Shown: positions 54,446 to 62,799 of the stretch, one piece after another
Layout: each line of letters opens with the position of its first letter
Position numbering within the stretch: position 1 is the stretch's first letter
Origin: Legionella santicrucis
Lineage (GTDB): Bacteria; Pseudomonadota; Gammaproteobacteria; Legionellales; Legionellaceae
Assembly (NCBI RefSeq): GCF_001468135.1
Contig: NZ_LNYU01000054.1
Span: 91,086-155,085 of the forward strand
Direction: 5' to 3'
DNA: 64,000 nucleotides
Made by a program: the position numbers and the translations under genes
The notes under the pieces: model-generated
Seen by the model: only the letters and a program-made list of their open reading frames with translations
Databases searched by the model: none
What the model was told of the DNA's origin: nothing

Positions 54446-54847
54446 TTAGTCCGATGTTTGGTCTGTTTCTGGTATGTTGATGTTCTCAAGTTCACTTTTC
54501 ATCACAATAACTCGTGCAAGATAGGGTTTTACCTTCGGTGATAAATGTGTACAGTAGCTTCTTACATTGCTGATTGCTTTTAATTCATTGTATCCATAAG
54601 CCATAGAAACAACTGCACTGTCTTTTTTATGATGCTGCAATTGGGCTCCTGCTGATTCCAGGTAGGCTGCAGCAATTGCGACATCTCCAGAACATAAATC
54701 GGAATTGTTTTCTTTGGCAATCTGGTTGAGTTGATAAGACGTATCAAAAATTGGTCTTTCTAAATCGTAGTGATTCGAACTGGTTGCAACAGCACAGGGT
54801 GAACCCAGTGCGGTGATGATAAGTCCTGCTATTACATTGATTCTCAT
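54446..54847 (-). CDS. Exported hypothetical protein between traT and traA
   Basis: 133 residues. A signal peptide (VIAGLIITALGSPCAVA) leads a helical mature domain with two cysteines (DLCSGDVAIAAAYLESAGAQL; RSYCTHLSPKVKPYLARV) that could form a disulphide. Unknown family. AGAGGGA precedes the ATG. Same operon as the gene above. Confidence 0.6.
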   Translation of the reverse strand: MRINVIAGLIITALGSPCAVATSSNHYDLERPIFDTSYQLNQIAKENNSDLCSGDVAIAAAYLESAGAQLQHHKKDSAVVSMAYGYNELKAISNVRSYCTHLSPKVKPYLARVIVMKSELENINIPETDQTSD

Positions 54848-54922
54848 TACTATTCCCTCTTTAACTCATTATTGTTTTTTAAATCCTATGCACTTTTTTC
54901 ATGAAGCTCTAATCAGGCTGCA

Positions 54923-55675
54923 TCAAAAAATGCCCGCTAATGTTTTTACCAGACCTTGTTCCAATGCGGGTCGTGCTTCTGCAAAACTCAGATTGACTTT
55001 ATCGGCATTGGATACCACCCGCGTTCTATAGCGTTGGTAATCACTGTGTTTGCTCAATGTCTGTGTGGTTCCAGATGCAGTGCCATTTTGAAGGTTGGAA
55101 TTAAACTGCTCATGAACAGTACCTTTTCCAACGCGCTCAGAAATTTGTACATCGGTAATCATCGTGTAATTCACTGCCTTGACTAGAGAATCTGCAGCCA
55201 AACCAATAATTCCCCCACCAATACCTGCACCAATCATGGTGCTTGAATGACCGCTTAATGCACCCAGTGCAGTTCCTGTTGCTGCCCCTGCCAATGCACT
55301 GCCATACCCGCCACCTAGCGCGGATTGGCTTGCAGACGCGCTCATTTTTCCCACCTTAAGAATATTGGCCTGCAGCAGGTAATGGGCTTTGGATGGATTT
55401 CCAACCACTTTATAGCCATGTTCTTCTAATGCCTGCTTTAGTGACTTATCAATGGATAATGACTCTTGAGAAGTATTCTTAATTGTGATGTAAATCGTTT
55501 TTTGACTTTGAGCCACAGGATCAAGAAAAATCGTTTGGCTGAGTTTTGTATCTGTTTCTAAGTTACGATGTTCGATCACTGTTGATGTTGCAGCACAGCT
55601 CACCAACAGGGCAAAAGATCCAGTTAAAGCTAAAGTGGTAATTGCCTTTTGTATCTGGTTAATGCATGGTTTCAT
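54923..55675 (-). CDS. traT: TraT, outer-membrane surface exclusion lipoprotein
   Basis: 250 residues. The lipoprotein signal ends LLVSCAATS; then the TraT pattern: IFLDPVAQSQKTIYITIKNTS, GYKVVGNPSKAHYLLQANILKVGK, two Gly/Ala-rich hydrophobic stretches (ALAGAATGTALGALSG; MIGAGIGGGIIGLAADSL) and TMITDVQISERVGKG. TraT blocks entry of a second element and confers serum resistance in F. In F it is next to traS; here it is at the front of the operon, separated from the TraS-position gene. Confidence 0.92.
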   Translation of the reverse strand: MKPCINQIQKAITTLALTGSFALLVSCAATSTVIEHRNLETDTKLSQTIFLDPVAQSQKTIYITIKNTSQESLSIDKSLKQALEEHGYKVVGNPSKAHYLLQANILKVGKMSASASQSALGGGYGSALAGAATGTALGALSGHSSTMIGAGIGGGIIGLAADSLVKAVNYTMITDVQISERVGKGTVHEQFNSNLQNGTASGTTQTLSKHSDYQRYRTRVVSNADKVNLSFAEARPALEQGLVKTLAGIF

Positions 55676-55713
55676 ATTATTCCCTTAACTCGTTAGTATG
55701 GTGATTTGAATGG

Positions 55714-55938
55714 TTAATGAGTCTGTACGCCCCGTGCTTCCTTCCACTGACCAGGCTTATTTAAAAACAGAGATTGTTCTTTTTTAATTTTTTGATGTAT
55801 TTCCTGACGATGAATAATTACATCTTGTGGTGCATCGAACCCTAAGCGGACTTGATTACCCTTAACACCGAGCACGGTGATATAAATGTCATCATTGATT
55901 AGTACGGTTTCGCCTATTCTACGTGTAAGTATTAACAT
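55714..55938 (-). CDS. csrA: CsrA-family RNA-binding regulator (LvrC-type)
   Basis: 74 residues, full CsrA fold: [37 protein letters not shown] with the RNA-contacting Leu4/Arg6 and VIIHRQEI intact. It binds GGA motifs in mRNA leaders. Mobile-element CsrA paralogues (lvrC, csrT) are a recognised feature of Legionella conjugative elements and are thought to time transfer or affect the host cell. AAAGGA precedes the ATG. Confidence 0.93.
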   Translation of the reverse strand: MLILTRRIGETVLINDDIYITVLGVKGNQVRLGFDAPQDVIIHRQEIHQKIKKEQSLFLNKPGQWKEARGVQTH

Positions 55939-55957
55939 GCTGTGTTCCTTTTATTGG

Positions 55958-56161
55958 TTAGTGAATTGAATATTCTTTTTTTTGTGAATCAATCTCGAAT
56001 CGAAGCGCTTCGCATGCCAATCGTGCCTCCATTGCAATGTGCCAGAAATCGCATTCAGGGATTTCCTGATAGGCCAGAGCTAATGACTCAGAGCAGGCGT
56101 TTAAAAGACAGTACAGCTCTTCCTTTGTAAACAGTTTTAAACATGGAATTTGTTTCATCAT
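55958..56161 (-). CDS. Small lvr-region protein, LvrB-like
   Basis: 67 residues (MMKQIPCLKLFTKEELYCLL onward), alpha-helical, with four cysteines and an acidic C-terminus. It lies directly before csrA as lvrB does before lvrC in Legionella lvr clusters, which is the basis of the name. GGGAG precedes the ATG at 56161. Function unknown. Confidence 0.65.
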   Translation of the reverse strand: MMKQIPCLKLFTKEELYCLLNACSESLALAYQEIPECDFWHIAMEARLACEALRFEIDSQKKEYSIH

Positions 56162-56730
56162 GCAACTCCCAATAACTGGCGAATTTTCGCAAGGTGTGTT
56201 GTTGCAATGTCTTTTGATTGAGGCAAAGTGCACAGCACCTTCTCTTTAATTTCCGGGATCTGGTGTCCTTGTCTCATTAAATGACATACCCGTTCATATG
56301 CCTCTTTAAATACTGCAAAAGAATGGCCTTCATTATCAATTTCCAGAAATTTAAGCCCCAGTCTTTTGGCAGTAAATTTAACCACTGCATGACTCCAGTT
56401 TGGGTTCGTTGAATAAGCGCTGTTTAAAACCTCCCTATGCGCCTCGGCAGCAGAAGGCAGGCGCAAATCACTATAAAAGCCAAGACACAAAGCTCGAAAC
56501 TGCAGGCAATTGGGTGGAAATTCACAAAACTTGTCGCCTTTACTCAATGTCATTAATCGCTCCACACCACTGTCTAATGCTTTTGGAGTTAAATCTTTAA
56601 GTGCAGCAAACCAAACTCCTGTATCATTCACTCCATGCTTACTGATAAAAAGTTGCCCGTATATTGCAGTCAGCTTCATCCAGAGGCTGGACAAGTGTTC
56701 CTTCGATAAATGAACCGGAGTTGAGTTCAT
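56158..56730 (-). CDS. Phage replication P-like / lvr-region protein
   Basis: About 190 residues. The core (SSLWMKLTAIYGQLFISKHG; FAALKDLTPKALDSGVERLM; FPPNCLQFRALCLGFY) resembles phage lambda P-like helicase-loading and plasmid proteins. The start is uncertain: frames from 56832 and 56769 are open, but they overlap the upstream gene far; 56730 still overlaps it by 92 bases. This long overlap in a different frame is unusual and may be real. Confidence 0.6.
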   Translation of the reverse strand: MNSTPVHLSKEHLSSLWMKLTAIYGQLFISKHGVNDTGVWFAALKDLTPKALDSGVERLMTLSKGDKFCEFPPNCLQFRALCLGFYSDLRLPSAAEAHREVLNSAYSTNPNWSHAVVKFTAKRLGLKFLEIDNEGHSFAVFKEAYERVCHLMRQGHQIPEIKEKVLCTLPQSKDIATTHLAKIRQLLGVA

Positions 56731-57616
56731 TGCCTGAGGTGTCCCAGAGTGAGTCGATTGAAATGCCATGATGTTCGCTGACTCGCTCAAGTGCTGTTTG
56801 GTTAAGAGTGCTTTGATTTGTACCACGCTCATTGTGATGACTCCTTAATTGTCCTTGTGCCTTTTGTAGTTGTTTTTGCATGTATTGGGCATCTCGCTCA
56901 AGCCAGTTAATGAATACTGGATTAAAGTCAGCCCATAGAGTGTTTTGTTTTTTGTTGTGCTTGATAAACGCCTGAATTTCTTCTTTGTCAGTTACTTTGG
57001 TTAGTCCCATGGAAAATGCCATTTCGATGGTTTTTGTGTTTGGGTAAAAGTCATCGCAAATTGGTTTTTTGCTGCAACAAAAATCATTGCTCGCAATTTC
57101 AGTTTGTTTGTTTGAGTTAGTTATATTAAATATATTAATATTCTTTGCAGAGCTCTTTAGTGTGTTAGCTTCTCTGTTAACTTCTATGTTAGATTTTCCC
57201 TCTGAATCTCCTTCTCTATCAGAATCTATAAGGGATTTAGGTGAATTAAGATCTGTGTTAACTTCTTTCTTTATAATCAATTGATTATAGATCTTAGGGA
57301 CCTCTGGGAATATAAATTTTAAATTTTGCCCTTCAGTTATAACTTGAAAGTATTCGCTACACTCATGTTCTATAGACTTTATGAAATTTCTGATGGTTTG
57401 CTTAGATGGAACACCACTGTTGATTCGACCTGGAGCGGTTTTAATCTCTAAGGATCTTGATAGATCACGATAACTAATGTCAGATACAATTCCCGTAAGA
57501 GGATTTGCAAGATTTAATAGTTCATAAATAATTAATCTAGGACCATAGGGTAATAATTGAAACTTTTTTTCTATTTGTTTCCTAGCATTAATGTATAACT
57601 CAACATCAAACTTCAT
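56639..57616 (-). CDS. LvrA-like protein with C-terminal DnaT-type domain
   Basis: About 325 residues. The N-terminal 100 (INARKQIEKKFQLLPYGPRL; SYRDLSRSLEIKTAPGRINSGVPSKQTIRNFIK) looks like a winged helix. A low-complexity linker follows, then a DnaT-type DNA-binding segment (TKTIEMAFSMGLTKVTDKEEI; HNKKQNTLWADFNPVFINWL). The start at 57616 has AAGGA seven bases upstream; a TTG at 57622 is weaker. It is the first gene of the lvr-tra operon, divergent from the repressor gene, and is probably a regulator or replication/maintenance factor. Confidence 0.7.
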   Translation of the reverse strand: MKFDVELYINARKQIEKKFQLLPYGPRLIIYELLNLANPLTGIVSDISYRDLSRSLEIKTAPGRINSGVPSKQTIRNFIKSIEHECSEYFQVITEGQNLKFIFPEVPKIYNQLIIKKEVNTDLNSPKSLIDSDREGDSEGKSNIEVNREANTLKSSAKNINIFNITNSNKQTEIASNDFCCSKKPICDDFYPNTKTIEMAFSMGLTKVTDKEEIQAFIKHNKKQNTLWADFNPVFINWLERDAQYMQKQLQKAQGQLRSHHNERGTNQSTLNQTALERVSEHHGISIDSLWDTSGNELNSGSFIEGTLVQPLDEADCNIRATFYQ

Positions 57617-57622
57617 CAACAA

Positions 57623-57851
57623 ATCCTTTTATTTATCTAATTTATTAGATAAGACTATCAGCCAATGGTAAAAATTACAATAATTTTTTTACCATTAAGG
57701 TAAATTTATAATGATTTGTCATACCTAATATGCTATAACGCATTGTATTTTGATGTTTTTTATACTATTTTTTTGGTAAATTCTTACGAAGATTTATTAA
57801 CCATTTTGGTATATCATAGAATAAACATGCACCTGACTGAATTATTTAAAT
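57623..57851. promoter_or_regulatory. Divergent control region of the lvr/tra operon and the repressor operon
   Basis: An 11-base perfect inverted repeat, AATGGTAAAAA (57664-57674) and TTTTTACCATT (57686-57696), sits nearer the lvrA-like gene. Further half-sites of the form GGTAAA or GGTATA follow (57699-57704, 57775-57780, 57808-57813), plus an inverted ACCATT at 57799-57804. These look like several operators for the divergently encoded phage-type repressor. No strong ribosome site precedes the repressor ATG at 57852, suggesting weak or leaderless translation. Confidence 0.6.
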
Positions 57852-58502
57852 ATGAGCAATCCTGTAATAGACAATGTTTCATCCCCCGAGTCTCGGGGCA
57901 AGAGAATAAGATTCATACGCGAGCATCTCCTGTCTTTTACACGAGAAGATTTTTGTCGCGATTCTAATTTTACTGCTCAATCATTAAAAGGATGGGAATT
58001 AGCATGGGGAGGAGGTTTATCCCAGCAGGGGGCTGTAAAAATCGTTAAACGAGCTAAAGAGTTAAATATTTATTGCACAGAATCATGGTTAATGCATGGC
58101 ATTGGTAAAAATGCCACAAAAATCACAAAAGATTTAGATATCCAAGAGGGTGACGAAAGCCACATAGCTAAAGAATTACTACTATTCAGAGAACTACAAC
58201 ACTCTATTGACACCGTTATAAAAGATGATGGCATGATCCCTCTCTTATACCCTGGGAATTATGTTGGCGGTATAATAGTCAACAACATTGAGAGTGCCAT
58301 TGGCAAAGATTGTATTATTATTGCGGACAATGATGAAGTATTTGTCAGGATCTTAAGGCATGGACAAGAACCAGCTCGCTATGACTTAGTTTGTTTAAAT
58401 GAAAAAACTACATTAGTGAAAAAAGAAATAAAAAATACCGCCATTAAATTTGCAGCCCCAATTGTATGGATCCGCAGAATATTTCGAGAAAATAATTACT
58501 AA
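57852..58502 (+). CDS. Phage-type repressor (LvrR/PrpA-like), S24 fold without catalytic Ser
   Basis: 216 residues: HTH at about 16-60 (RIRFIREHLLSFTREDFCRDSNFTAQSLKGWE) and an S24/LexA-like C-terminal domain (120-210). The usual G-x-S-M-x-P autocleavage motif is DDGMIP (125-130), so the serine is missing. The lysine strand reads VFVRILRHG with no clear catalytic Lys. Self-cleavage therefore looks impossible. It should repress the lvr/tra promoter from the operators next to it. Its TAA overlaps the next ATG by one base, making it the first gene of the signalling operon. Confidence 0.75.
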   Translation: MSNPVIDNVSSPESRGKRIRFIREHLLSFTREDFCRDSNFTAQSLKGWELAWGGGLSQQGAVKIVKRAKELNIYCTESWLMHGIGKNATKITKDLDIQEGDESHIAKELLLFRELQHSIDTVIKDDGMIPLLYPGNYVGGIIVNNIESAIGKDCIIIADNDEVFVRILRHGQEPARYDLVCLNEKTTLVKKEIKNTAIKFAAPIVWIRRIFRENNY

Positions 58503-59395
58503 TGAAAGCTTACAAAAAAGATATTTTGCCACATCAAGAATTTTATATAATCAGATTTACTAAAAGCTCGAGTCTACCTTATGCTCTTTTCATTCATGGT
58601 GGCCCTGGTCTCAATTGTGGAACCATAGAGTATCTTATTGATCATCATAATTTATTTAATTCTCTCCAGTGCAATATTATTCTGTATGATCAACGAAATT
58701 GCGGTAAATCTAATAAAATTAAAAAGTTAGTATTACAGCAAGATAATATAAATGATTTGCAAAAAATAATTCTATACCTTGATGACCATTTTAATCTTAA
58801 CATCCATGCTTTGATTGGACATAGTTATGGTGCAAAACTTCTTTTTGATTACTACAAAAATTATGAGTCGACCATCCCTGGTGTTTTTGTTTCTACCGCT
58901 CAATCAATACTAACACCTCGTTTGAATAATTTAATGCTAGACCTATCCTATCTGAAAAAAAGTAATTTAGAGTTATATAACAAAATATTAAATGAAATTA
59001 ATAATCTTGACCTTAATAAAATCTGGGAACTATCAGAACAATTAACTCCAGTTTTCCAAGAAAATAAAGACAGACCTTATTTATATTGGGCCAATTTAGA
59101 ATATTATAATTTGGTTCAAAATGCACAGAAAAAGATCAATCTACCATTGGATATGAACACGTTTATCAGTGTAAGAAAAGATCTTTATTCAAAAGAAGCC
59201 AATTTTTCTGTTAATATTAATGAGCTTAAAATACGTAAATTATGGATAAATGGTTTTCACGATTTTGTCATGAACGGACACCAAATAGCATTGTCGAACA
59301 TTCATGAAATTATAACTTTCAATAAATCGTCTCACTACCCACATCTAGAAGAGAATGATCGTTTTAGTGAGCTTTTAAATGAATTTATTAAATAG
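58502..59395 (+). CDS. Alpha/beta hydrolase, proline iminopeptidase-like
   Basis: 297 residues. HGGPG at 32-36 forms the oxyanion hole; DQRNCGKS is at 63-70; the nucleophile elbow GHSYG has Ser 108; a catalytic Asp lies near GFHDFVMN and His in SSHYPHLEE. This is the S33 aminopeptidase pattern. No signal peptide, so cytosolic. It is coupled to the repressor gene in front (TAATG) and overlaps the periplasmic-binding protein gene by 17 bases. It might process or break down a peptide-like or ester ligand for that protein; substrate unknown. Confidence 0.85.
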   Translation: MKAYKKDILPHQEFYIIRFTKSSSLPYALFIHGGPGLNCGTIEYLIDHHNLFNSLQCNIILYDQRNCGKSNKIKKLVLQQDNINDLQKIILYLDDHFNLNIHALIGHSYGAKLLFDYYKNYESTIPGVFVSTAQSILTPRLNNLMLDLSYLKKSNLELYNKILNEINNLDLNKIWELSEQLTPVFQENKDRPYLYWANLEYYNLVQNAQKKINLPLDMNTFISVRKDLYSKEANFSVNINELKIRKLWINGFHDFVMNGHQIALSNIHEIITFNKSSHYPHLEENDRFSELLNEFIK

Positions 59396-60470
59396 CTCTA
59401 AGGCAATCATCTTATTGTTTTCTATACTAATATCCCCTGTTGTTCACGCACAATCTAAAATTAAAATATGTTTGACCGGTAGGATTGTAGAAAATTTAAA
59501 ATCATATGGTCAGTCTTTTTTAAATGCAGCATATCTTGCCAAAGAAGAAAATGATCTCTCTAACAAAGTTGTGATTAAGAGTTATTTTTATAATAACAGA
59601 CCATTGGAGCCAATGCATATTTATAATCAAATGGTAAATGACTCTTGCTCTGCAATTATTGGGTTTGAATATCTATCAGACTTGTTATTAGCTGTAAAAG
59701 AACAGAAAAATGACACCATTCCTATTTTTACTTCCTACGCTAGCACCACCAACTCTGATCAATTACCTAAGAATATTTTTATCTTTATGCCAAGCTATAA
59801 TTACCAAGCTGAAAAAATGATGAGCTACTTACATGAGCGCTATAAAAATATAAACAACGTGTTGCTTATAACGGAAATTAACCGTGATGAGATGCTAAAG
59901 TATAAGGAAGTGTATTCCAGCATTCTAAAAAAGGAACACGTACAATATTCTACATTTGATTTTCTAGAAAATGACAGCGATATAGAGGGAAAATTGAGCA
60001 TTTTTTTGAATGAACGAAAATATCAATATGTTTTTTTATTGTCAGGTGCAATAGCATCAGCAAAAATTGCCAATATTATGAATAACCATAGCACTGTTTT
60101 TATTGGCACAGAAAACTTTGGTTCTTCAGTTAGTCAAACATTTTTTATGCGACTAAATGATAAAGTAATTCACTCTCATTTTATCCGCAATTTAGATTTT
60201 ATACAGCCCTATGATGCTTTAACTAAATTTGAAAATATTTATATTCAAAAATTCCATGAAAAACCCACTGTATTGGCAGCATACACTTATGATTCGATGA
60301 AGATTATTTTGAAAGCATTGAATAGAACCGGTATCGTCAATACAAACAGCATATTAAGTACTGATTATATTGGCATTACCGGGGCTTATTTAAATAATGG
60401 TCAATTTTATCGATCGACCAATTACGTTATTTTATCAGTTAATAGCAATGGATATGCTTATGAAAAATAA
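59379..60470 (+). CDS. Periplasmic ligand-binding protein, type I fold
   Basis: 363 residues with a signal peptide (SKAIILLFSILISPVVHAQ, cleavage near residue 24). The two-lobed type I periplasmic-binding/branched-chain amino acid pattern is visible: IKICLTGRIVENLKSYGQSFLNAA, CSAIIGFEYLSDLLLAV, SYNYQAEKMMSYLHERYK, and VLAAYTYDSMKIILKAL. No transporter genes are near. Together with the hybrid kinase that follows it resembles LuxP-LuxQ-type sensing pairs, so it likely presents a ligand to the kinase. Overlaps it by 11 bases. Confidence 0.75.
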   Translation: MNLLNSSKAIILLFSILISPVVHAQSKIKICLTGRIVENLKSYGQSFLNAAYLAKEENDLSNKVVIKSYFYNNRPLEPMHIYNQMVNDSCSAIIGFEYLSDLLLAVKEQKNDTIPIFTSYASTTNSDQLPKNIFIFMPSYNYQAEKMMSYLHERYKNINNVLLITEINRDEMLKYKEVYSSILKKEHVQYSTFDFLENDSDIEGKLSIFLNERKYQYVFLLSGAIASAKIANIMNNHSTVFIGTENFGSSVSQTFFMRLNDKVIHSHFIRNLDFIQPYDALTKFENIYIQKFHEKPTVLAAYTYDSMKIILKALNRTGIVNTNSILSTDYIGITGAYLNNGQFYRSTNYVILSVNSNGYAYEK

Positions 60471-62565
60471 AAGCTCTTCAATCAAAGCAATTTTTATCAA
60501 GAAAATGGCATATTCTGCTCTAATCCAATTTATTATTTTTGGATTTATACTCATGCTTGCAAAAGATTATTTTCATAATCAGATGAGTGTCTTTTCCAGA
60601 AATTTAATTATTAATGACTCATTTACCACTGATGAAATTGGTAGATATCAGCTTCTTAATAATAAGGATGCTCTTGATTTAGTCCTATACAATTTAGGTA
60701 ATGAACGCAAACTAGACTCAATAAAATTTGTTCCTTTAAAAAATAAAATTGAAGATGTAGGTACTTGCGAAGAAAACAGCAAAAATAATTACCTTCTATG
60801 CAAAAAAGATAATGGGCAAATTTCCGGTATAACATTAATTAAAAATGATGAAAAGATATTGGGCTCGGTGGTTGCAAGTAAGCAATATAATTCTATCTAT
60901 ACTTTGCCAGTGTCCTATGGGCTTTTGTTAATTTTATTGATCGTACTTGGAATATTTCTTTTTAATTTCTTATTTCTATTCCTTTCTATGAGAAAAAAAA
61001 TAGCAAACAATACCGAATACTTGCTTGATTTTATTTCATCACATCAAAGTAATAATGCTGTTGATTTTGCAAAAGTTGAAATTAATGAATATAGACAAAT
61101 TGCTAATAAATTTATTGATGAACATCGAGAAATAATCAATTTACAGAAAGAAAAAGCCTATTACGAGGTAAGAAAAAATATTGCTGAGCTTGTTGCTCAC
61201 GATATCCGATCACCATTAGCGGCAATAAACACCGCACTATCAGATGTAACATCGATTCCTGAAAATAAACGCATTATGATCAGAAATGCAGCTAAAAGAA
61301 TCAATGATATTGCTAATAACCTACTCTTACAATCTAAAAATAATTTGCTTGACTGTAAAAGTAGTGAAATATATATGAATAATTCTCCAGAATTAATATT
61401 TGTAGTTTTAGATAATATCGTTGCAGAAAAAAGATATGAATATTACGCAACCAAAATCCAAATCAACTTACTTGGGTCCGACCACTCATATAATTGTTTT
61501 TCTAAGATACACCCTGATTCTTTTAAGCGCGTTCTATCTAATCTCATTAATAATGGTATTGAGGCAGTTAATTCTAATGGCTCTATTATTATCTCTCTAA
61601 CATGCAATACTACGCATGTCGAAATTATTATTGAAGATAATGGCTGCGGCATTCCTCCCGATATCTTGCCAAAGGTTACAGAGCAAGGATTTAGCTTTAA
61701 TAAGAAAACTGGTGCTGGTTTTGGTTTATCTTATGCTAAACAATATTTAGAGCAGATCAATGGTTCAATGCATATTCACTCTGAAGAAAAAGTTGGGACA
61801 AAAATTCATATCACTCTAATTAGGTCTAACCCCCCTAGTTGGTTCTGTGACTCAATGAATATTAGGTATGGTACTAATATTGTCGTATTAGATGACGATA
61901 TATCCATCCATGACGCATGGAATGAACGGTTTTCAAATATTTCACACGTTAAAATGTTTCATTTTTATAACGCGATCGACTTAGTTCAGTATAAAGTTGA
62001 TCCAAAAACTCCAATATTATATTTAGTGGATTATGAGTTGCTCGCTGATATTAAAAATGGTTTAGATGTGATTGAAGAGCTTAATTTAAATGGTAAAGCT
62101 ATTTTAGTTACCAGTTGCTTTGAAGATATTGCTATACGAAATCGATGTGAAAATATTGGCGTTAAAATCATACCAAAATCTTATGTACCTTATATTAAAA
62201 TTATTGAGACTCCAGAGAAAGAACTTATAAATACGGTGGTTTTTATTGATGATGATGAAATGATGCGAATGACTTGGATCTTTGCGGCTGAAGAGGCTGG
62301 ACAAAGTATTTCAACCTATTCGTCATTTGATGAGTTCGTAAATGAAATAAATAATTATTGTAAGAATACTCTTATTTATATTGACTCAGATCTAGGAAAC
62401 AATGTTAGAGGCGAGGATTGCGCAAAACTCCTTTTTGATAAGGGGTTTATTGACGTTCATCTTGCCACTGGCCATTCGCGAGATCGATTTCGCCAAGTGC
62501 CATGGATTAAAACAATTGTTGGTAAAGAGCCACCTTTTCAATTTGCACACGGGAATTCAACATGA
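60460..62565 (+). CDS. Hybrid sensor histidine kinase with two receiver domains
   Basis: About 701 residues. Two helices (LIQFIIFGFILMLA; VSYGLLLILLIVLGIFLFNF) bracket a periplasmic domain of about 110 residues. HisKA has the H-box AHDIRSPLAAI. The ATPase has the N-box NLINNGIEAV, G1 EDNGCGIP and G2 TGAGFGLSYAK. Receiver 1 has LDDD, the Asp in LVDYEL, TS and PKS; receiver 2 has IDDDE, the Asp in YIDSDL, TG and GKE. The start at 60460 has GGA seven bases upstream; open frame extends to 60397. Its stop overlaps the next ATG (ATGA). Confidence 0.88.
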   Translation: MKNKSSSIKAIFIKKMAYSALIQFIIFGFILMLAKDYFHNQMSVFSRNLIINDSFTTDEIGRYQLLNNKDALDLVLYNLGNERKLDSIKFVPLKNKIEDVGTCEENSKNNYLLCKKDNGQISGITLIKNDEKILGSVVASKQYNSIYTLPVSYGLLLILLIVLGIFLFNFLFLFLSMRKKIANNTEYLLDFISSHQSNNAVDFAKVEINEYRQIANKFIDEHREIINLQKEKAYYEVRKNIAELVAHDIRSPLAAINTALSDVTSIPENKRIMIRNAAKRINDIANNLLLQSKNNLLDCKSSEIYMNNSPELIFVVLDNIVAEKRYEYYATKIQINLLGSDHSYNCFSKIHPDSFKRVLSNLINNGIEAVNSNGSIIISLTCNTTHVEIIIEDNGCGIPPDILPKVTEQGFSFNKKTGAGFGLSYAKQYLEQINGSMHIHSEEKVGTKIHITLIRSNPPSWFCDSMNIRYGTNIVVLDDDISIHDAWNERFSNISHVKMFHFYNAIDLVQYKVDPKTPILYLVDYELLADIKNGLDVIEELNLNGKAILVTSCFEDIAIRNRCENIGVKIIPKSYVPYIKIIETPEKELINTVVFIDDDEMMRMTWIFAAEEAGQSISTYSSFDEFVNEINNYCKNTLIYIDSDLGNNVRGEDCAKLLFDKGFIDVHLATGHSRDRFRQVPWIKTIVGKEPPFQFAHGNST

Positions 62566-62789
62566 ACTCTACGGATAAAGATAAATTAAAACACGATTTT
62601 TTAAACTCAATTGTTATCATCAACAGCATGACAAAATCTGCTTCGAGTTTCATGAATACAATTTCACAGTCAATGGATACCGTCGATATTAACCAAAAGC
62701 AGATGGAAAAATTTTTATATTCTATGAGCGCTATACGTGAGCAAACTTCAAAGATTGAAAATTATTTTTTATCTCTTTTTAATGAATAA
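62562..62789 (+). CDS. 75-residue His-box helical protein, possible phosphotransfer protein
   Basis: 75 residues, all alpha-helical, in an ATGA overlap with the hybrid kinase gene. KLKHDFLNSIVIINSMTKSA resembles the phospho-acceptor helix of HisKA/HPt-type domains (H followed by acidic/Phe/Leu/Asn), and the second half forms another helix (NQKQMEKFLYSMSAIREQTSK). It is about the size of one helix pair. It could pass phosphate from the receivers of the kinase to the separate response regulator, as LuxU does. No family hit is claimed. Confidence 0.55.
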   Translation: MNSTDKDKLKHDFLNSIVIINSMTKSASSFMNTISQSMDTVDINQKQMEKFLYSMSAIREQTSKIENYFLSLFNE

Positions 62790-62799
62790 TTGTGACAAA

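Noticed and set aside
57716-57967. 83-codon plus-strand frame across the control region
   Set aside because: Overlaps operators and the repressor start in another frame; no ribosome site.
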